A stretch of DNA of 64,000 bases from Heliocidaris tuberculata (GCA_025618425.1 CM046846.1:1161142-1225141), one strand, 5' to 3'; numbered from the stretch's first letter, positions 19,664-31,794 are shown. Numbers and translations are program-made. Notes: a model not told the origin generated them from the sequence alone.

Positions 19664-20812
19664 GGGAACAATCCTGTCCAAGCAGACAACGTCCCATAAA
19701 GAATGAACATAAGTGCAGTGCAGTTATTTCTCAAATTATCAAGAATTTAGTGTATTCAAATGTGCCCATATTTCACACCATTCTAAAATGGGAATGAAAC
19801 AGATTCTGATTACTGAAATCTTTTGTTTGTAAATATATAGGATGAGGGTTAATGAACAATCAAAGAAACCACACTTTCAAATTGAAAAGCCCGCTGAATG
19901 ATTGCAAGGACGGTATTTATCCCTCATTCAACGCCGAACGTCCAGCGGTGTATGCAGCTGTGAATGAAATGGCGTCTATTTTGTTTACAAGCAACTGATT
20001 CCTTTATTCTTGTAATGCTTCATTTTCCATCCAAATAAACCCATGCACGGGGTTTAGAGTGAGGCAATATATGGATTAAACATAATAGACTAATGCTAGT
20101 GAAGTGAAATAACTGAGGAGAAGATGACAAAACAGGCACTGAAAATATGTGAGATGTTATGGGACATCGTCTGCTTGTGCAATTAACGTCCTCCCTTTGA
20201 CGTCACACATTTCAGCGGCTTTCGGAGAGCTGTTCAGGTGCTATGTCGGGGCTGTATTTTAGCAATTTGTAATTGATAATAATCATTACTTCGAATGTTT
20301 GCAAGCGTCGAATTTTGACAAACTTGTCCGGTCTAAGCTTCACCTACGCAAAAATGAAAATTAAGTCAGTTTTAAAAATCAATGAATATCTACTTTAAAG
20401 GGTACCAATTACCAACAAATATTTTGCTCTGTATGTTAGAGGTTCCGTGTCATTATACTATATTCAAAATATGGGCTTCAAATATTACTTCTATAAGGAG
20501 ATATTGCGAGTTTAATTACACTCTCCATAAGCATAAAAGCGACTCGTGAGTAGACTACTCAACGCACCCGTATGCACTCACCAAGATAGGGCTCGCGCGT
20601 AACTCAACTCGTAGTTAGGTTCCGAGCACCTTATTGTTATCCTTTATTTCCTTCATACTCCTTAACTGTTTGACCTATAGAATGCCAGGTAAAGTTCCTT
20701 GAGGTTAATTTTATACTTTCTAGTGGTATACAAATTATTTTTTTCAGGTGGTTGGTACACTTTAACTCATATCATTTTTACACACAGTTAATACCCTTCT
20801 GGTTCCAAACAG
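19437..20812. repeat. Region bounded by inverted ~25-bp TTTGGAGCCAGAAGGG motifs
   Basis: TTTGGAGCCAGAAGGGTGTTAA at 19440-19461 is mirrored by TTAATACCCTTCTGGTTCCAAA at 20788-20809. Whether these are true element ends is uncertain. Short inverted pairs of the same motif form a 78-bp hairpin at 23155-23232, and a single motif lies at about 25549. The interior includes a moderately CpG-rich patch (19905-20240) and the 20395-20765 element. No gene seen. Confidence 0.45.
20395..20765. mobile_element. TTAA-flanked MITE
   Basis: TTAA at 20395-20398 and 20762-20765, with inverted ends AGGGTACCAATTACC and GGTGGTTGGTACAC. A truncated relative ends at 16236. Confidence 0.65.
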
Positions 20813-20815
20813 ATG

Positions 20816-22300
20816 ATATGTTCTGTGCTTTGTGTGAATATCATCACAGGTTTTTTTTCTTTCCAGGCATGTGCATGCCTGATATAGCAACAATTTTTAG
20901 ATGTGTGAAAGGCAAAGAAGTGGAGTAGTTTGAAAACATTGGATGTTATTGTGAGCAAATGGGCACATTTATCTCATTTTGACAAAGAGGGAGTATTGCT
21001 CGTATATTTATGTTTAATGGTGATTAAAGTTAGTGTCTGCCATTTGAAATCTATTATCTTTTGTGTAAGTTAAAAAGAAGCTAATACTAATTTTGTATTT
21101 TTTCGATCAAAAGCCCTGTAAAAGTGTGTTTTTTTAATGAAAATCTAACAGCATTATTCTTCCGCTCAAACACAGCAAAATTATCAGTTTCACTTATGTT
21201 CAGTACATATGCCTATCGTGTGTTTGCCATGCACTGAAATGGCTGGCTACCTGTGTCGTGAACACTATTCGTACTGGCAGTTGGAATGTGTGAGCGGCTA
21301 CAGGGGTCAAAACATGTTTAATCACTGTGTGTCTGTAAGATGTCTTTTGTTAGACAAACAACATTTGCGCTAATCCCCTCAAGATTATAACATTTTGTAA
21401 GGAATATTCCGCCCAGGGTTGGCTCTTACGGTGCTTTAAGCCTCATTCCCATATGACCCGGTAAACCCCCTAAAAAAAAAAACTGCCACAAATTGACTTC
21501 AGCTTAGTCTGCTTTACATTTCTTTGTCTTATAACACACAGATAAGTACTCTAAGGAGCCTTTGTTACTAGAAATCAAAGACTTGATGCTTTATTTGAAA
21601 AAAAGCACAGAGCTCCTTTTTTTTCACCCCACTTTCAGTTCATGCATAAAATTGTCTTTTGACATTATTTTGCCCAGTCAATTTTTTTCAGGAGGTCGAC
21701 TGTTTCATGTATGACTGAAGAAGAAATAATGTTAGATTCATTTCAATTATAGCCCCTTGCATTGCTTACAAATGGCTGACACTGCTTTCAGCCTACCAAA
21801 AGTATGTTTAGGAATGGAAATTGACCATTTGGATGGATCTTTACCAACAAATACATGTAGCTATAAAGAATACAAGGTCACATGATATTGATTTTAACTG
21901 AAAAAATCATGGTAGATATTGTTACAAGTACAGAAATGACTTTAGGTCTTCCGCCAAGTGTGTGCAACATGAAATGGAATAGTGTAGAGATATTGACTGT
22001 TTTGAGGGTCACTGCTGTACAACAGTGTCCCTTTTAACACCTTCAGTAGATTAAGAGCATTCTATTGTATTCATGTCTCTCCCCTATGCATACACACTGC
22101 AGAAAACAACACTTCCTGGCACAGACTGAAGTGGTGCTATTTGAGCTTATTGCGAACACCTGCTTCTTGTATGCTATTTTGGGGGCTTAAATTGAGAAAT
22201 GTGCCCTCAGTGCACAAAGTTATGTTCCCTCTTGGTTGTGAGATGATGTCTTACAAAGTTGGTACAAGAAAAGACTGGTGTAAGGCAAGTAAAGTTCTTA
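20816..22300. other. Intergenic sequence, nothing recognised
   Basis: AT-rich sequence downstream of PGM2 with no ORF, RNA gene or repeat I can support. Confidence 0.55.
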
Positions 22301-22304
22301 CTCC

Positions 22305-22510
22305 TTAAGGAGGCGCATTGGCTCAGTGGTATAGAGCAGTGGTCTCGTAACTGCAAGGACACGAGTTCGAAGCCAAGTGGATGCACTAGTGCCCTTCGGT
22401 GAGGCATTAATCCTCATTGCCAAGTCCCTCGGAGAGGACTTAAAGCTGTCACTGCCCTGGTTGCTTACTTACAAGCATACACATGCTTTCTTAGCAGTCT
22501 AGTAAAATAA
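22305..22510 (+). mobile_element. tRNA-derived SINE
   Basis: GGCGCATTGGCTCAGTGGTA with TAGAGC gives an A box, and ACGAGTTCGAAGCC a B box 35-40 bp later. A body (TTCGGTGAGGCATTAATCCT) follows, ending near AATAAACCATC. The cloverleaf is incomplete (acceptor stem does not close), so this is a SINE head, not a working tRNA gene. Confidence 0.75.
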
Positions 22511-23154
22511 ACCATCAAACTTTTTCAACATCAGTAGAGATTATTTTTGTAAATACATGTACCAAACAAAGACAACTTACTTTTCATACATTGTGACAGT
22601 ACATTAACTTATTATTTATGTCACATTTCTCCTTTCATCAAATAGCTAGGATATTTTCGATCAACATATTGCATAGTTTGTGCGTATTTTCGTATGTTAA
22701 TGTACAGCATTACTTAAAGTAATATCTATTAGGGTATTTCTAGAGGATCCAATCGCATGACAATGTCTGAATATTTTTATGTTCTTATCCTAAAATATAT
22801 ACATGAATATTTATATAGTATATTCTTAGGTGTAAATTTTTCTTGAGGAAAATACTCACTATGGAAACCACCTGTTTTAAAGTTTTAAATATTACATTTG
22901 TGTGAAGTATTGTAAGGAAAAAGTCTTGCATAAATGTAGAAGTATGAAGTATTGACATTGTACCTGTCTGGTGCCATCTAAGATGATAAAAGACATTTTG
23001 ATTAACTAAGTTGACACTTGAAGCTGAAATTCATTGGTTCAAAATGAGTTGATATAAGATTATAATATGCAGCTGAGAGAGGTAATGAAAATTCTAGTAA
23101 TTTTACAGAAACTTACAGTAGAAATGTTTTAAATTTGGTAATGCATCTAGACAA
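22511..23154. other. Intergenic sequence, nothing recognised
   Basis: AT-rich sequence with no supported feature. Confidence 0.55.
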
Positions 23155-23232
23155 TCTGTTTGGAGCCAGAAGGGCATTAAGTCCATACAAATGATGAGAC
23201 TTAACACCCTTCTTGCTCTAAACAGACGATAT
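23155..23232. repeat. 78-bp hairpin of TTTGGAGCCAGAAGGG motif
   Basis: ATCTGTTTGGAGCCAGAAGG at left pairs with CCTTCTTGCTCTAAACAGAC at right around a spacer of about 20 bases. The same words flank 19437-20812. Confidence 0.7.
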
Positions 23233-23594
23233 ATGTATATATTTTACTGGATACCGCTTTTCTGAGACACACGACAATGCGGTTTATTCTGTCATAATAG
23301 CAAGACCTATGTAGGGGAGACACGAGTACAAAGAAAAAATACAAAGAGTGTCTCCCTATTACACCAGTTTTGGGTTTTTATATATATACTACTTACCGTA
23401 AGTAAGGAATACAAAGACAAAGCTTGGATTGTTCTTTGCAGTATTAAGATGTTTGGATGTTTCTATTAAATCTTGTTATTGGAATGTTTGTTGTCACAAG
23501 TTCTACTTGTAATACAAAACTAGTTAGTCATGTATTTCTGTTTGTTAGGAATATATATTCTGCTGTCTATTCAAATTTCAAAATGGATTTTAAC

Positions 23595-24506
23595 CTAAAG
23601 CCCACCGCACACTATACGATCGGTCTACGATCCGATTTTGAGAGAAAATGTTATAGCATTAGATATAAACAGTTTAACACATAAGATATGTTTGATTGAG
23701 GTTCTCAGTAGTTACATAGATAGTAAAATCGAAATTACGGCCTGTTACGAGCCTTCTAATCAGAGGAAAGGCCAAATCGGCTCTGAATTGTAGTGAAATC
23801 AGAGCAGTATTGCGATTGTCTACGATTTGAAACTTATTCTGAATTTAAAGCTCACAGACAGTCTCGGTAGCAAAAACATACTGGCAAGAAACTTATCTAA
23901 CATAGTCACATACTATTATTTTTTTATCATAAGACACATGTATGAGATTATTTAACATTCCATTCACGATTTCGAACAAATTTTAGTGTAAATATATGTA
24001 ATAAACGCTTGGTAACGGCTTTTCACTGCCTCACGCTAAGACCATATCCACCCGAAGGTTCCCCGCACAATAAACCCAGCGCTTCGCACTGTGTGTAGCG
24101 TATTCCATAACACACAGCAATCCCCATGTGCGTAATGTGTGTGGCCGTTGTCTGAATTTACATCCCCTCTTTTTTGGGCCAGGGATTTTTATTACTTTTC
24201 ACCTCTCATTCGATAAATATTTCACTTGAGGAGGAAAAAACTTCACAGCATCTTAGTTATGTTAGTACCCTGCTATTCATTAAGTAAAATCAAAAAAATC
24301 TCACGAAAAGTTTTTGAGAGCTTCCCAAAACTATCTATTACCTTTAAGGCTAACATCGCACCAAATTCCTATGTTGGGTATTCATATTATTGCTCCAAAC
24401 CTGAATCAGGTCGCTTTCACTTGTTAAAATGGCTATATTTGATGCTGTTGTGATTTATTTGAAGAATCAGATCGTAGTTGATCGTATAGTGTGCGGTGGG
24501 CTTTAA
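23595..24506. mobile_element. TTAA-type foldback, 912 bp (GCCCACCGCACACTATA ends)
   Basis: Right flank TTAA (24503-24506), left flank CTAA (23595-23598, one base changed). Ends AAGCCCACCGCACACTATAC and GTATAGTGTGCGGTGGGCTT are perfect inverses. A second copy, left half only recognised, lies at 28187-28460. Internal ORFs are AT-rich and unrecognised. Confidence 0.82.
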
Positions 24507-24694
24507 GCTCACCTTCACCTTTTCAAACTATTGTAGTACATGTATTATGTAATATAGACACGAAAAGGATATCTAGTGCTGTGGAATGTTATTTGCATAT
24601 TCATGTTCATGGATTTCCCATGGATATATTGTGGGAATGCTATTCTATCATGTTTGAACAAGGTAATATTTTCCTTACTGCCTATAGATATATG

Positions 24695-25458
24695 TATATA
24701 AACACAACAAACAAAGTAATTCCCCCCTTAATCAAATTGGTGTAACTTCTTAATGAAAAAGTTGTGAGCAAAATAACTTGGCAAGAGTGTTCTTACACTT
24801 ATTGAGTAACTTCCCTGTAAAAATGAGATTGATCCATCAAGTCATGCATAAGTGGGCAAACATTAAAGGCAAGAATGTCACTTTTCAAAAGTCACAAGGG
24901 TCATTTTTTGTGCTGTATTAACAGTACATTTTAGCATTTCTTGCACGAATTTTAAAGTGTGCTCACTCAACCATGACATGATGACACCCTCTTATGTTCA
25001 CATAACATGTGATGATACATTTTGGTAAAAATATCTAGTTATTTTTTTTTCAGTAAGCTGAATGGATTTTGCAATTTCAAATTCAGGAGGGTTGAATTTT
25101 TTTTTTTTAATTGTGCTCACCCAACCATAATAATTAGAAAAGTGTCAGGATAGGTGTGAGGGGGTCAAGCGATGGATGATAAATAACAACAGCACAGAAA
25201 TATGCACCAGAAACCAAATTGGCTAAAATTTAGTTTCACAGAATCCCCAAAATGACCCTTGTGACTTTTGAAAAGTGACAATTTTGCCTTTAATGTTTGC
25301 TCACTCATGCATGACTCAATGGATCAATCTCGTTTTCACAGAAAAGTTAGTCAATAAGTGTAGGAATACTCCTGCCAAGTTATTTTGCTCAAAACCTTTT
25401 CGTTTAAAAGTTACGGCATTTCGATTAAGGGGGGAGTTACTTTTTTTGTTGTGTTTAA

Positions 25459-25523
<65 letters not shown>

Positions 25524-25545
25524 CATATATATATATATATATTGC
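24695..25545. mobile_element. Long foldback element ending in a (TA)n tract
   Basis: Left arm (about 24695-24912) and right arm (about 25247-25460) are inverses: AACACAACAAACAAAGTAA/TTACTTTTTTTGTTGTGTT, CCCCCTTAATC/GATTAAGGGGGG, GACCCTTGTGACTTTTG/CAAAAGTCACAAGGGTC. The right arm continues into (TA)n at 25459-25543, and the left arm begins in TATATGTATATA. The ORFs over the TA tract are simple-repeat artefacts. Confidence 0.8.
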
Positions 25546-25571
25546 CTGCTGGGAGCCAGAAGGGCACTAAC

Positions 25572-25774
25572 TACTGTATAAGCTGTTTTTTTCGCGTACA
25601 GATATTTTCGCGATTTTTGACTAGGTAGGGAAATTCGCGAGGGTTTAATTTCGCGATTTTTGTGATGTTTTTGTTACTATAAACAGCCATATATTGAAGT
25701 GGAAATTTTCGCGAGGACTGACTCGCGAAAATCACGAAAATAAAACCACCGCGAAAATAACCACTTATACAGTA
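25572..25774. mobile_element. TA-flanked MITE with TTTCGCG motifs
   Basis: TA at 25572-25573 and 25773-25774, inverted ends CTGTATAAGCTGTT and ACCACTTATACAG, and many TTCGCGA words. TA target sites suggest Tc1/mariner-type mobilisation. Confidence 0.85.
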
Positions 25775-27116
25775 TGTGTCAAAGTATACCAGTTTATATT
25801 TTGTTCTTATACAATGCATAACACATTACGCAGTACCATCCCTATGCAGTATGCACTTCCAAAGAGCATTGGAGAGTATTTCCCTGGCTTTAGCTCCGAC
25901 AACCATTGTCTGCACACATTGCATTGCAAGGAATAATCTTGCTCGGTACCCATTTACCTCACCTGGGTGGCGAGTAGCAAATTTAGATTAATGTCTTTGC
26001 TGAAAGATGTTGGTGCTGTTCTAGGGATTCAAACCCTGTACATTTAAATGAAATGAAATCTAGTCTGGTGACTGATCCATGAGACCACCACACATCAGTT
26101 AATGCTCTTTTGGCTCTTGTTGATTGCTTTCTTTTCAGGTTTGGAGTACAATTGATGCTCTCGGGTTTAGAAAATTTTATATTGAAAAGAATATATTGGG
26201 CGATTCTGTACTTTATTTCACATTTATCCATATATTTCATCAAAAAAATGAATATCTCAGTATGACAATTGAATAATGGTGCTTCCTGGTATCACCACCT
26301 ATTGCCATGGTCATATCGAGAGATTTTTCATTTATGGATGAAAATATATGGATAAATGTCATATGTCGTACGGGACACTCTGCACGGATTCGCTCATTGC
26401 TTTACATTTCCAGTTGTTGCTTTTCTATATAAAGGAAAGTCAGTAAACTTTTCCTGACTATTGTATTTGCTACTCTGATGGTTTTCTCTAATATTTTCTG
26501 AGGAGTTTAGATGAAGACTATTTATATTGAAGTTGGGGTGGGAGTTGACAGGCTTTGTAGCTTATCAGTTAGATCTTCATAGATCAATGAACACTGTTTG
26601 TTATTTCTCACCAAATATATAAACATATTTATACAGGCATGTGACACGATTAGTCAATAGCATTAATGTGTAAAATAAGAATTCCCCCCCCCCCCCTAAT
26701 TGGCCCCAAACCAAAGATGATTCATTCTTTATTGTTTATCTCTGATGTCATGCTTTTGAAAAATGTTATTGTTATTATAGAATTTGTCATTATTTGTCGT
26801 ATATTAATAGTGCTTCTTTTGTTTTGAAGTGTTAAATAATATATCTTTCACAATTTTCTGGTAAAGAATGAGCACCAAGATTTCTAATTGGTGGAAGACA
26901 GTTCTATGTGATGTATGACACATGCTGGATTTGAAATAATATTGCTCCAAGTAAACGAGTGATTTTTGTTTCAAGATGAAATCAAATACTCTACAATGTG
27001 ATTTAGACATATTCTTTTGAAAATATTTAGTTCATATGAATCTCCTGGACCGTAAGATGAAAGTAAGGAGTAAAATTAACTCTATCCTCTTCTTTTCGTC
27101 ATAAATATATTACTCT
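25775..27116. other. Intergenic sequence; one short inverted repeat
   Basis: A small foldback pairs CACATTTATCCATATATTTC (26219-26238) with a segment near 26336-26359. A C-run lies at 26684-26696. No gene evidence. Confidence 0.5.
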
Positions 27117-27697
27117 TAAAGGAGAATGAACCCCCCCCCCCCAAATAAATGCATTTTAATAGAAGCAGAAAAATCAAAGAAGCATATCAGTGAAAGGTAG
27201 AAGGAAAAACGGCCAACTAATATAAAAATTATGAATATTTGAAATCCTAAAATCGCTGAATGAATGGAGATCTGAAATTGGCAATGTCCTCATTATGCTA
27301 ATCAGATGCTGTGATGTAAATGTGCTAAACTTTCCAATTGCCTTATACAAATAATGTTGTAAAAATCCACTCTCCTTGAATATATCTTATTTCTGTATTA
27401 TAGGTGATGTTCATAAATTTATTCCTCACAATATATTTCAAGCACAATGTTGATAATTCAAGTTTCTTTGTTTAAAAGCTAAAATCTGATAATTTTCTTA
27501 TTTATTACCCATAAAGAGAGAGCACAAAGACGTCATAGCATCTCATTAGCATAATGAGTATGTTGCCAATTTCATTTAGTGATTTTAGGTTTTTAAAATT
27601 CTTTATCCGTTTTTCCTCAAACTTTCATTGATATGCTTCTAAGATTTTTCTGCTTCTGTTAAAGTGCATACAAGTTTGGGGTTTCATTCTCCTTTAA
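27117..27697. mobile_element. TTAA-flanked foldback MITE, 581 bp
   Basis: TTAA at 27117-27120 and 27694-27697. TIRs TTAAAGGAGAATGAACCCC and GGGGTTTCATTCTCCTTTAA. Inner arms share AGAAGCAGAAAAATC with the element at 4221-4737, and both contain a similar inverted TCAAACTTTCA segment. Confidence 0.88.
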
Positions 27698-28186
27698 AGA
27701 GTGTTTTCATAGCATTTACTTTATAATCTGTTACTTCATTTTGTTTGCCAAGCCAGCTTTATTTCAAGCCTACGAGTATTCCTGTCTCAGATTTGAAATC
27801 TTCTTCGAAAACAGCCAATGTAGGTGGCTGATTGTATTCAGCGGTACAGTTGTATGTTTTTCTCAGGTTTCGTAACTCTTTTGGGTTCTTTTTTTTTTTT
27901 TTTTTTTAAACTAGCAATTCAATTGCTTCGAGTGCCACAAAACAAGTATTTGTTGCAGACAGACACTACGAAAATAAATCAGATAATAATCTGAATGTAA
28001 ACAATAACAAATATGTATTAGTTTCACTAAATTGTGTTGGGGGGATTGGGCGTTTGTGAGTGTGCGTGTGTGTGTGTGGGTGTGTGTGTATGGGTATGCC
28101 AGTTTTGGTTTTAAAAAGGAACACCAGCATCCTATGTTTTCCCCCCGGATCCGCTACTGGTACAAACATTAATTCGTATAATTATG

Positions 28187-28460
28187 CCCACCGCACACTA
28201 TAAGATCGGTCTGCGATCCGATTTCGGAAGAAAATGTATTAGCATTTGATATAAACATTTAAGCCCATAAAATATTTTTGATTGAGGTTCTAAATAGCCA
28301 CATAGATAGTAATATCGAAAGTACGGCCTGTTGCGAGCTTTCTAGTCGGAGGAAGGCCAAATTGTCTCCGAGACGTAGTGACGTCAGAGCAGTCCTACGA
28401 TTGTCTTCGATTTGAAACTGATTTGGCCCTTATTCCGTGTATAAAGCTGACAGTGCACCA
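28187..28460. mobile_element. Second copy (left part) of the GCCCACCGCACACTATA element
   Basis: GCCCACCGCACACTATAAGA, then GATCGGTCTGCGATCCGATT and further matches (TTGATTGAGGTTCT, TACGGCCTGTTGCGAG) follow the first 250 bp of 23595-24506 in order. No right end was found downstream. The 28461-29740 stretch has nothing else recognisable apart from a G15 run at 29198-29213. Confidence 0.78.
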
Positions 28461-29743
28461 AAATCCTATGTTTAGTCCATGACGTACCTTTAGGAATGTG
28501 AATACCTCACTGCGATTTTCCTAGTGTTTGACAGTACCCAGGTTTCCTCATTTCAACTTTGAGAACGCTGGTTACTGAGAAGTCATCGATCACTTTCACA
28601 AAACGTTTTAACAGAGAAAAGATAGTCCTGTGTAAGGAGCATCACCTGTTGATCACAACACTGGCCAAAAACAAGTTGTATCACAAATCCCGATCTCCCG
28701 ACGAATGATTACTCTCTTCATGCGATGGCTGACTTTGACTTTTCATCCAGCTTATTTCAGTTTCTATCATATTGACATTAATTTTCTGAACTTCAAGATC
28801 TTCAAGAGCTTTATGATTCTAAAACAGTAATAAGCACAAAGGAAGTACGTTATCACCCCTGACATCCATTTCTATTGGGACAGTTTTTTTTTTTCACTAT
28901 AACGTTTATTTTTTGCATTTTATGGGTAATTTTGTTTCTGTTTCACATTGCCAGCTGCTGCAAAAGTTATTATTTGCAGGGTTTCGATTTGCAATTAATA
29001 GTCATTATAATCATTTTGTTTTCATTACGCCGACAATGCACTTCATCGTTTATCGAATGTATGCGGCTCTAATTCTTAATCATGAGAGCAAAACCGAAAT
29101 GAGGAATTCTTAATTGTTTCTAAAACTGCTTCAAAGAGTGGTTTTCTGAGATCGACCTTGAAAAGGCGACTGGCCCCTGCGGAGGGGTAGTTTTTTCGGG
29201 GGGGGGGGGGGGGCTTGCCCGATTTGGAAAAATTACAAAAGAAATGTATCTTACGGATTCCATTATGATTATTGTGCAATAATGAATCCACAGGCCAAGA
29301 TATCAGTGCGTTGCCACACGAGCTAGCTTTATTAATCATAACATAATGTACTTGCATCTCGTTAGTCGTACATACTTACTCGTTAGCTCACTCTACTTAC
29401 TCTACTTCAACGCGGAGGGCAGCATAGCAATACATGGTAGGGCTCTGACACGGTAGATCTAGAGAGTCGAGTCTTCTCTGACGTGATAATATGGCAGATA
29501 TCGCATTACTACAAGGAATATATTATATTAGATACTGAGTTTAGGCTACACCACACAGATTAGGAGCTGAAATGCTCTTCTTAATTTCAGTCTTCCAAAA
29601 TGAAAAATCTTCTTAAATCTTCTTCGATCCCTCGAATGATCATAGCAAACGTAGTTTATCCACATTCTATCAGAGATATAACAACCTATACGATCGAACT
29701 TGGCAGATCTTGTAAAATGTTCCATCCTAATATACCACTCTCA

Positions 29744-30112
29744 AGGTGCGACTCCAGGATTTTGTAAAAGAGGGGGGCACAAATCTCAGAAAATTCCTGA
29801 CAAGCAAAAATAAGCCCATTATATTTTGGGGGTCCCGTTTTCCTCCCAAATTATCTGTTAAAAAAAAGGAAACAAGAAAGAAAGAAAAAGAAAGAAGAAA
29901 GAAAAAAAAAAAGAAAAGAACGAAAAAGAACAAGAAAAAAAAGGGTAATCACACATTTTTGGGTCTCGTTTTCCTCCAAAATTCTCTGAAAAGCAAACAA
30001 AACAACAACAACAAAAATCAGGTCTAAAAAAAAGGGGGGGGGCACAATGTACACTTTGCTTTCAAAAGGGGGGCATGGGCCTGAAGTGCCCCCTAAAGCA
30101 GCCACTGCCACT
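29744..30112. mobile_element. GGGGGGCAC-type repeat with purine-rich core
   Basis: ACTCCAGGATTTTGTAAAAG followed by GGGGGGCACAA is the typical start of this family. An (A/G)-rich core follows (29860-29945), then a second GGGGGGGGCACAA at 30036. It ends near CACTGCCACTCAC. ORFs here are low complexity. Confidence 0.5.
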
Positions 30113-30762
30113 CACACCGAGAGCACCGACACCAGAAGGACCAAAGACCGAAAATTTACATTACCGCGAATGGATAGAGGTTTTGTCGGAGTCTGTTGGC
30201 GATGTAACTGGGATTTTTGAAAAAGGGTAATGAAAATTGTTCTTTGTAATACCCCAGTCATCCCAATGAGAACGACACCAGACCGACCATAATTTACATT
30301 ACCACCAATGGCAAAGAATCGGTCGGTTTGTAGTCTGTGTGGATTAGGTGTGGTGGTGTGATTCAGGTATTATACCACAGTCACACACCAACAAGACCGA
30401 CGCCAGACCGATCAACATTTACATTACCATCAATGGCAAAGAATCGGTCGGTTTGTAGTCTGTGTGGATTAGGTGTGGCGGTGTGATTCAGGTATTATAC
30501 CACACTCACACACCAACAAGACCGACGCCAGACCGATCATAATTTACATTACCATCAATGGCAAAGAATCGGTCGGTTTGGAGTCTGTGTGGATTAGGTG
30601 TGGCGGTGTGATTCAGGTATTATACCACAGTCACACCAACAAGACCGACGCCAGACCGACAACAGACCAAACAAAAAATTACATTGTCACCAATGGCAAA
30701 GAATCGGACGGTTTGGAGTCGGTTAGGCGGTGTGACTGTGGCATTAGCAAGAGCTAGAGATT
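30113..30762. repeat. Tandem array of a ~124-bp foldback unit
   Basis: CCAACAAGACCGACGCCAGA recurs at 30388, 30513 and 30636 (spacing 125 and 123), with two more diverged units upstream. Each unit holds CGACGCCAGACCGAT and the inverse-like ATCGGTCGGTTTGGAGTC, so the array is also palindromic. A single inverted copy lies at about 55240-55510. Three units are nearly identical, so the expansion is recent. Confidence 0.85.
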
Positions 30763-31065
30763 GACCTACTGCAGAAATTCTCCCTTTCTATGTCTCGATC
30801 TCTTCGCAGATCTTCTGTGATGTAATAGCTTTATATTTCCAAATCTAAAATTCTTAATATTTTGCAGTTAGTTAGGATCATTCATAATCAAGAAAAAATA
30901 CTAAACGCTATTATTGATTTGATATGACTGCGTTAATTCTACATGTTTTATTGCCTTTCTATTGAAATTGTCAACAGACCATGAATTAGGCCATAAGCTT
31001 TGCTAAACAGTACTCACTTGATAAATTTGATAAATTAAATAATTCAGTCAATTGATTAATTTTAG

Positions 31066-31199
31066 AGCACAGTCCGATTCACCGAGCCCTATCCAGAACA
31101 AACCAAAGCTTTTCAAAGATGATGGATTCCTCAGGCAAGGTGCTGAGCCTTACACCAAGATCTCAGAAAGCTTGACTGACAACCATCCATTTAGTCATG
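31066..31199 (+). CDS. Candidate internal exon of an unidentified gene
   Basis: Good acceptor (AATTGATTAATTTTAG) and donor (CATG|GTAAGC) enclose 134 nt with one open frame: AQSDSPSPIQNKPKLFKDDG, FLRQGAEPYTKISESLTDNH, PFSHG. Codon choice and amino-acid mix look like coding DNA, unlike neighbouring random ORFs. I do not recognise the protein and found no partner exon nearby, so it could also be a transposon relic or chance. Confidence 0.4.
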
Positions 31200-31675
31200 G
31201 TAAGCTCGATAAAAATTTTCCTGATATCAGAATATATTATTCTTCATGAGAAAGATTAACGATTAGGATGATCTGTATGGACGCTTTCATTGCACGAATA
31301 ACAGGATCTCCTTAATTTGGGGAAATGACAGTCCTTTGTTTATCACGATAGTCGTTAAAATGAATCTAAATCTTTTTGCATGTTCTTAATGATAACTTCA
31401 TGATTCATATTTCTTATCGCATTTTTCATTTCCTTTAATTTACCCCGATAATAAAAGAAAAATCTTCATTTAAAAAATGCATCACTGTATTATTTGGTTT
31501 TCTTTGGCGTTCAATTTCATTCGTTTTTTCTCTTAAACAAAAATCTAATGAATCAAATTTGAAAAACCATGTCAAAAATATAAGTCTATTTATAACAATT
31601 TGATATTATTCTGTGGGAGTTTCCCTTGGTTATCATAAGAAATTTTATCGTTCGAAACTTTATCTTTTGACAAAA

Positions 31676-31706
31676 TGCATATATATATATACAAATACAT
31701 ATACAA

Positions 31707-31789
<83 letters not shown>
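31676..31789. repeat. (AT)n microsatellite
   Basis: About 110 bp of TA dinucleotides with ACAAATACAT interruptions at the left. It abuts the inverted repeat that carries the hammerhead motifs. Confidence 0.95.

Positions 31790-31794
<5 letters not shown>

Noticed and set aside
19905..20240. Promoter of a downstream gene
   Set aside because: Moderate CpG content only, within a region bounded by inverted repeats, and no exon follows.
22309..22385. Functional tRNA gene
   Set aside because: A and B boxes are present but the acceptor stem does not pair and a SINE body follows. The same applies to 62262 and the two minus-strand copies.
25275..25628. 117-codon ORF (and antisense partners) across 25.3-25.6 kb
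   Set aside because: Its C-terminal half is Ile-Tyr translated from (TA)n and the rest is a foldback arm.
30388..30762. CRISPR-like array
   Set aside because: Eukaryotic context; units are about 124 bp without short unique spacers.
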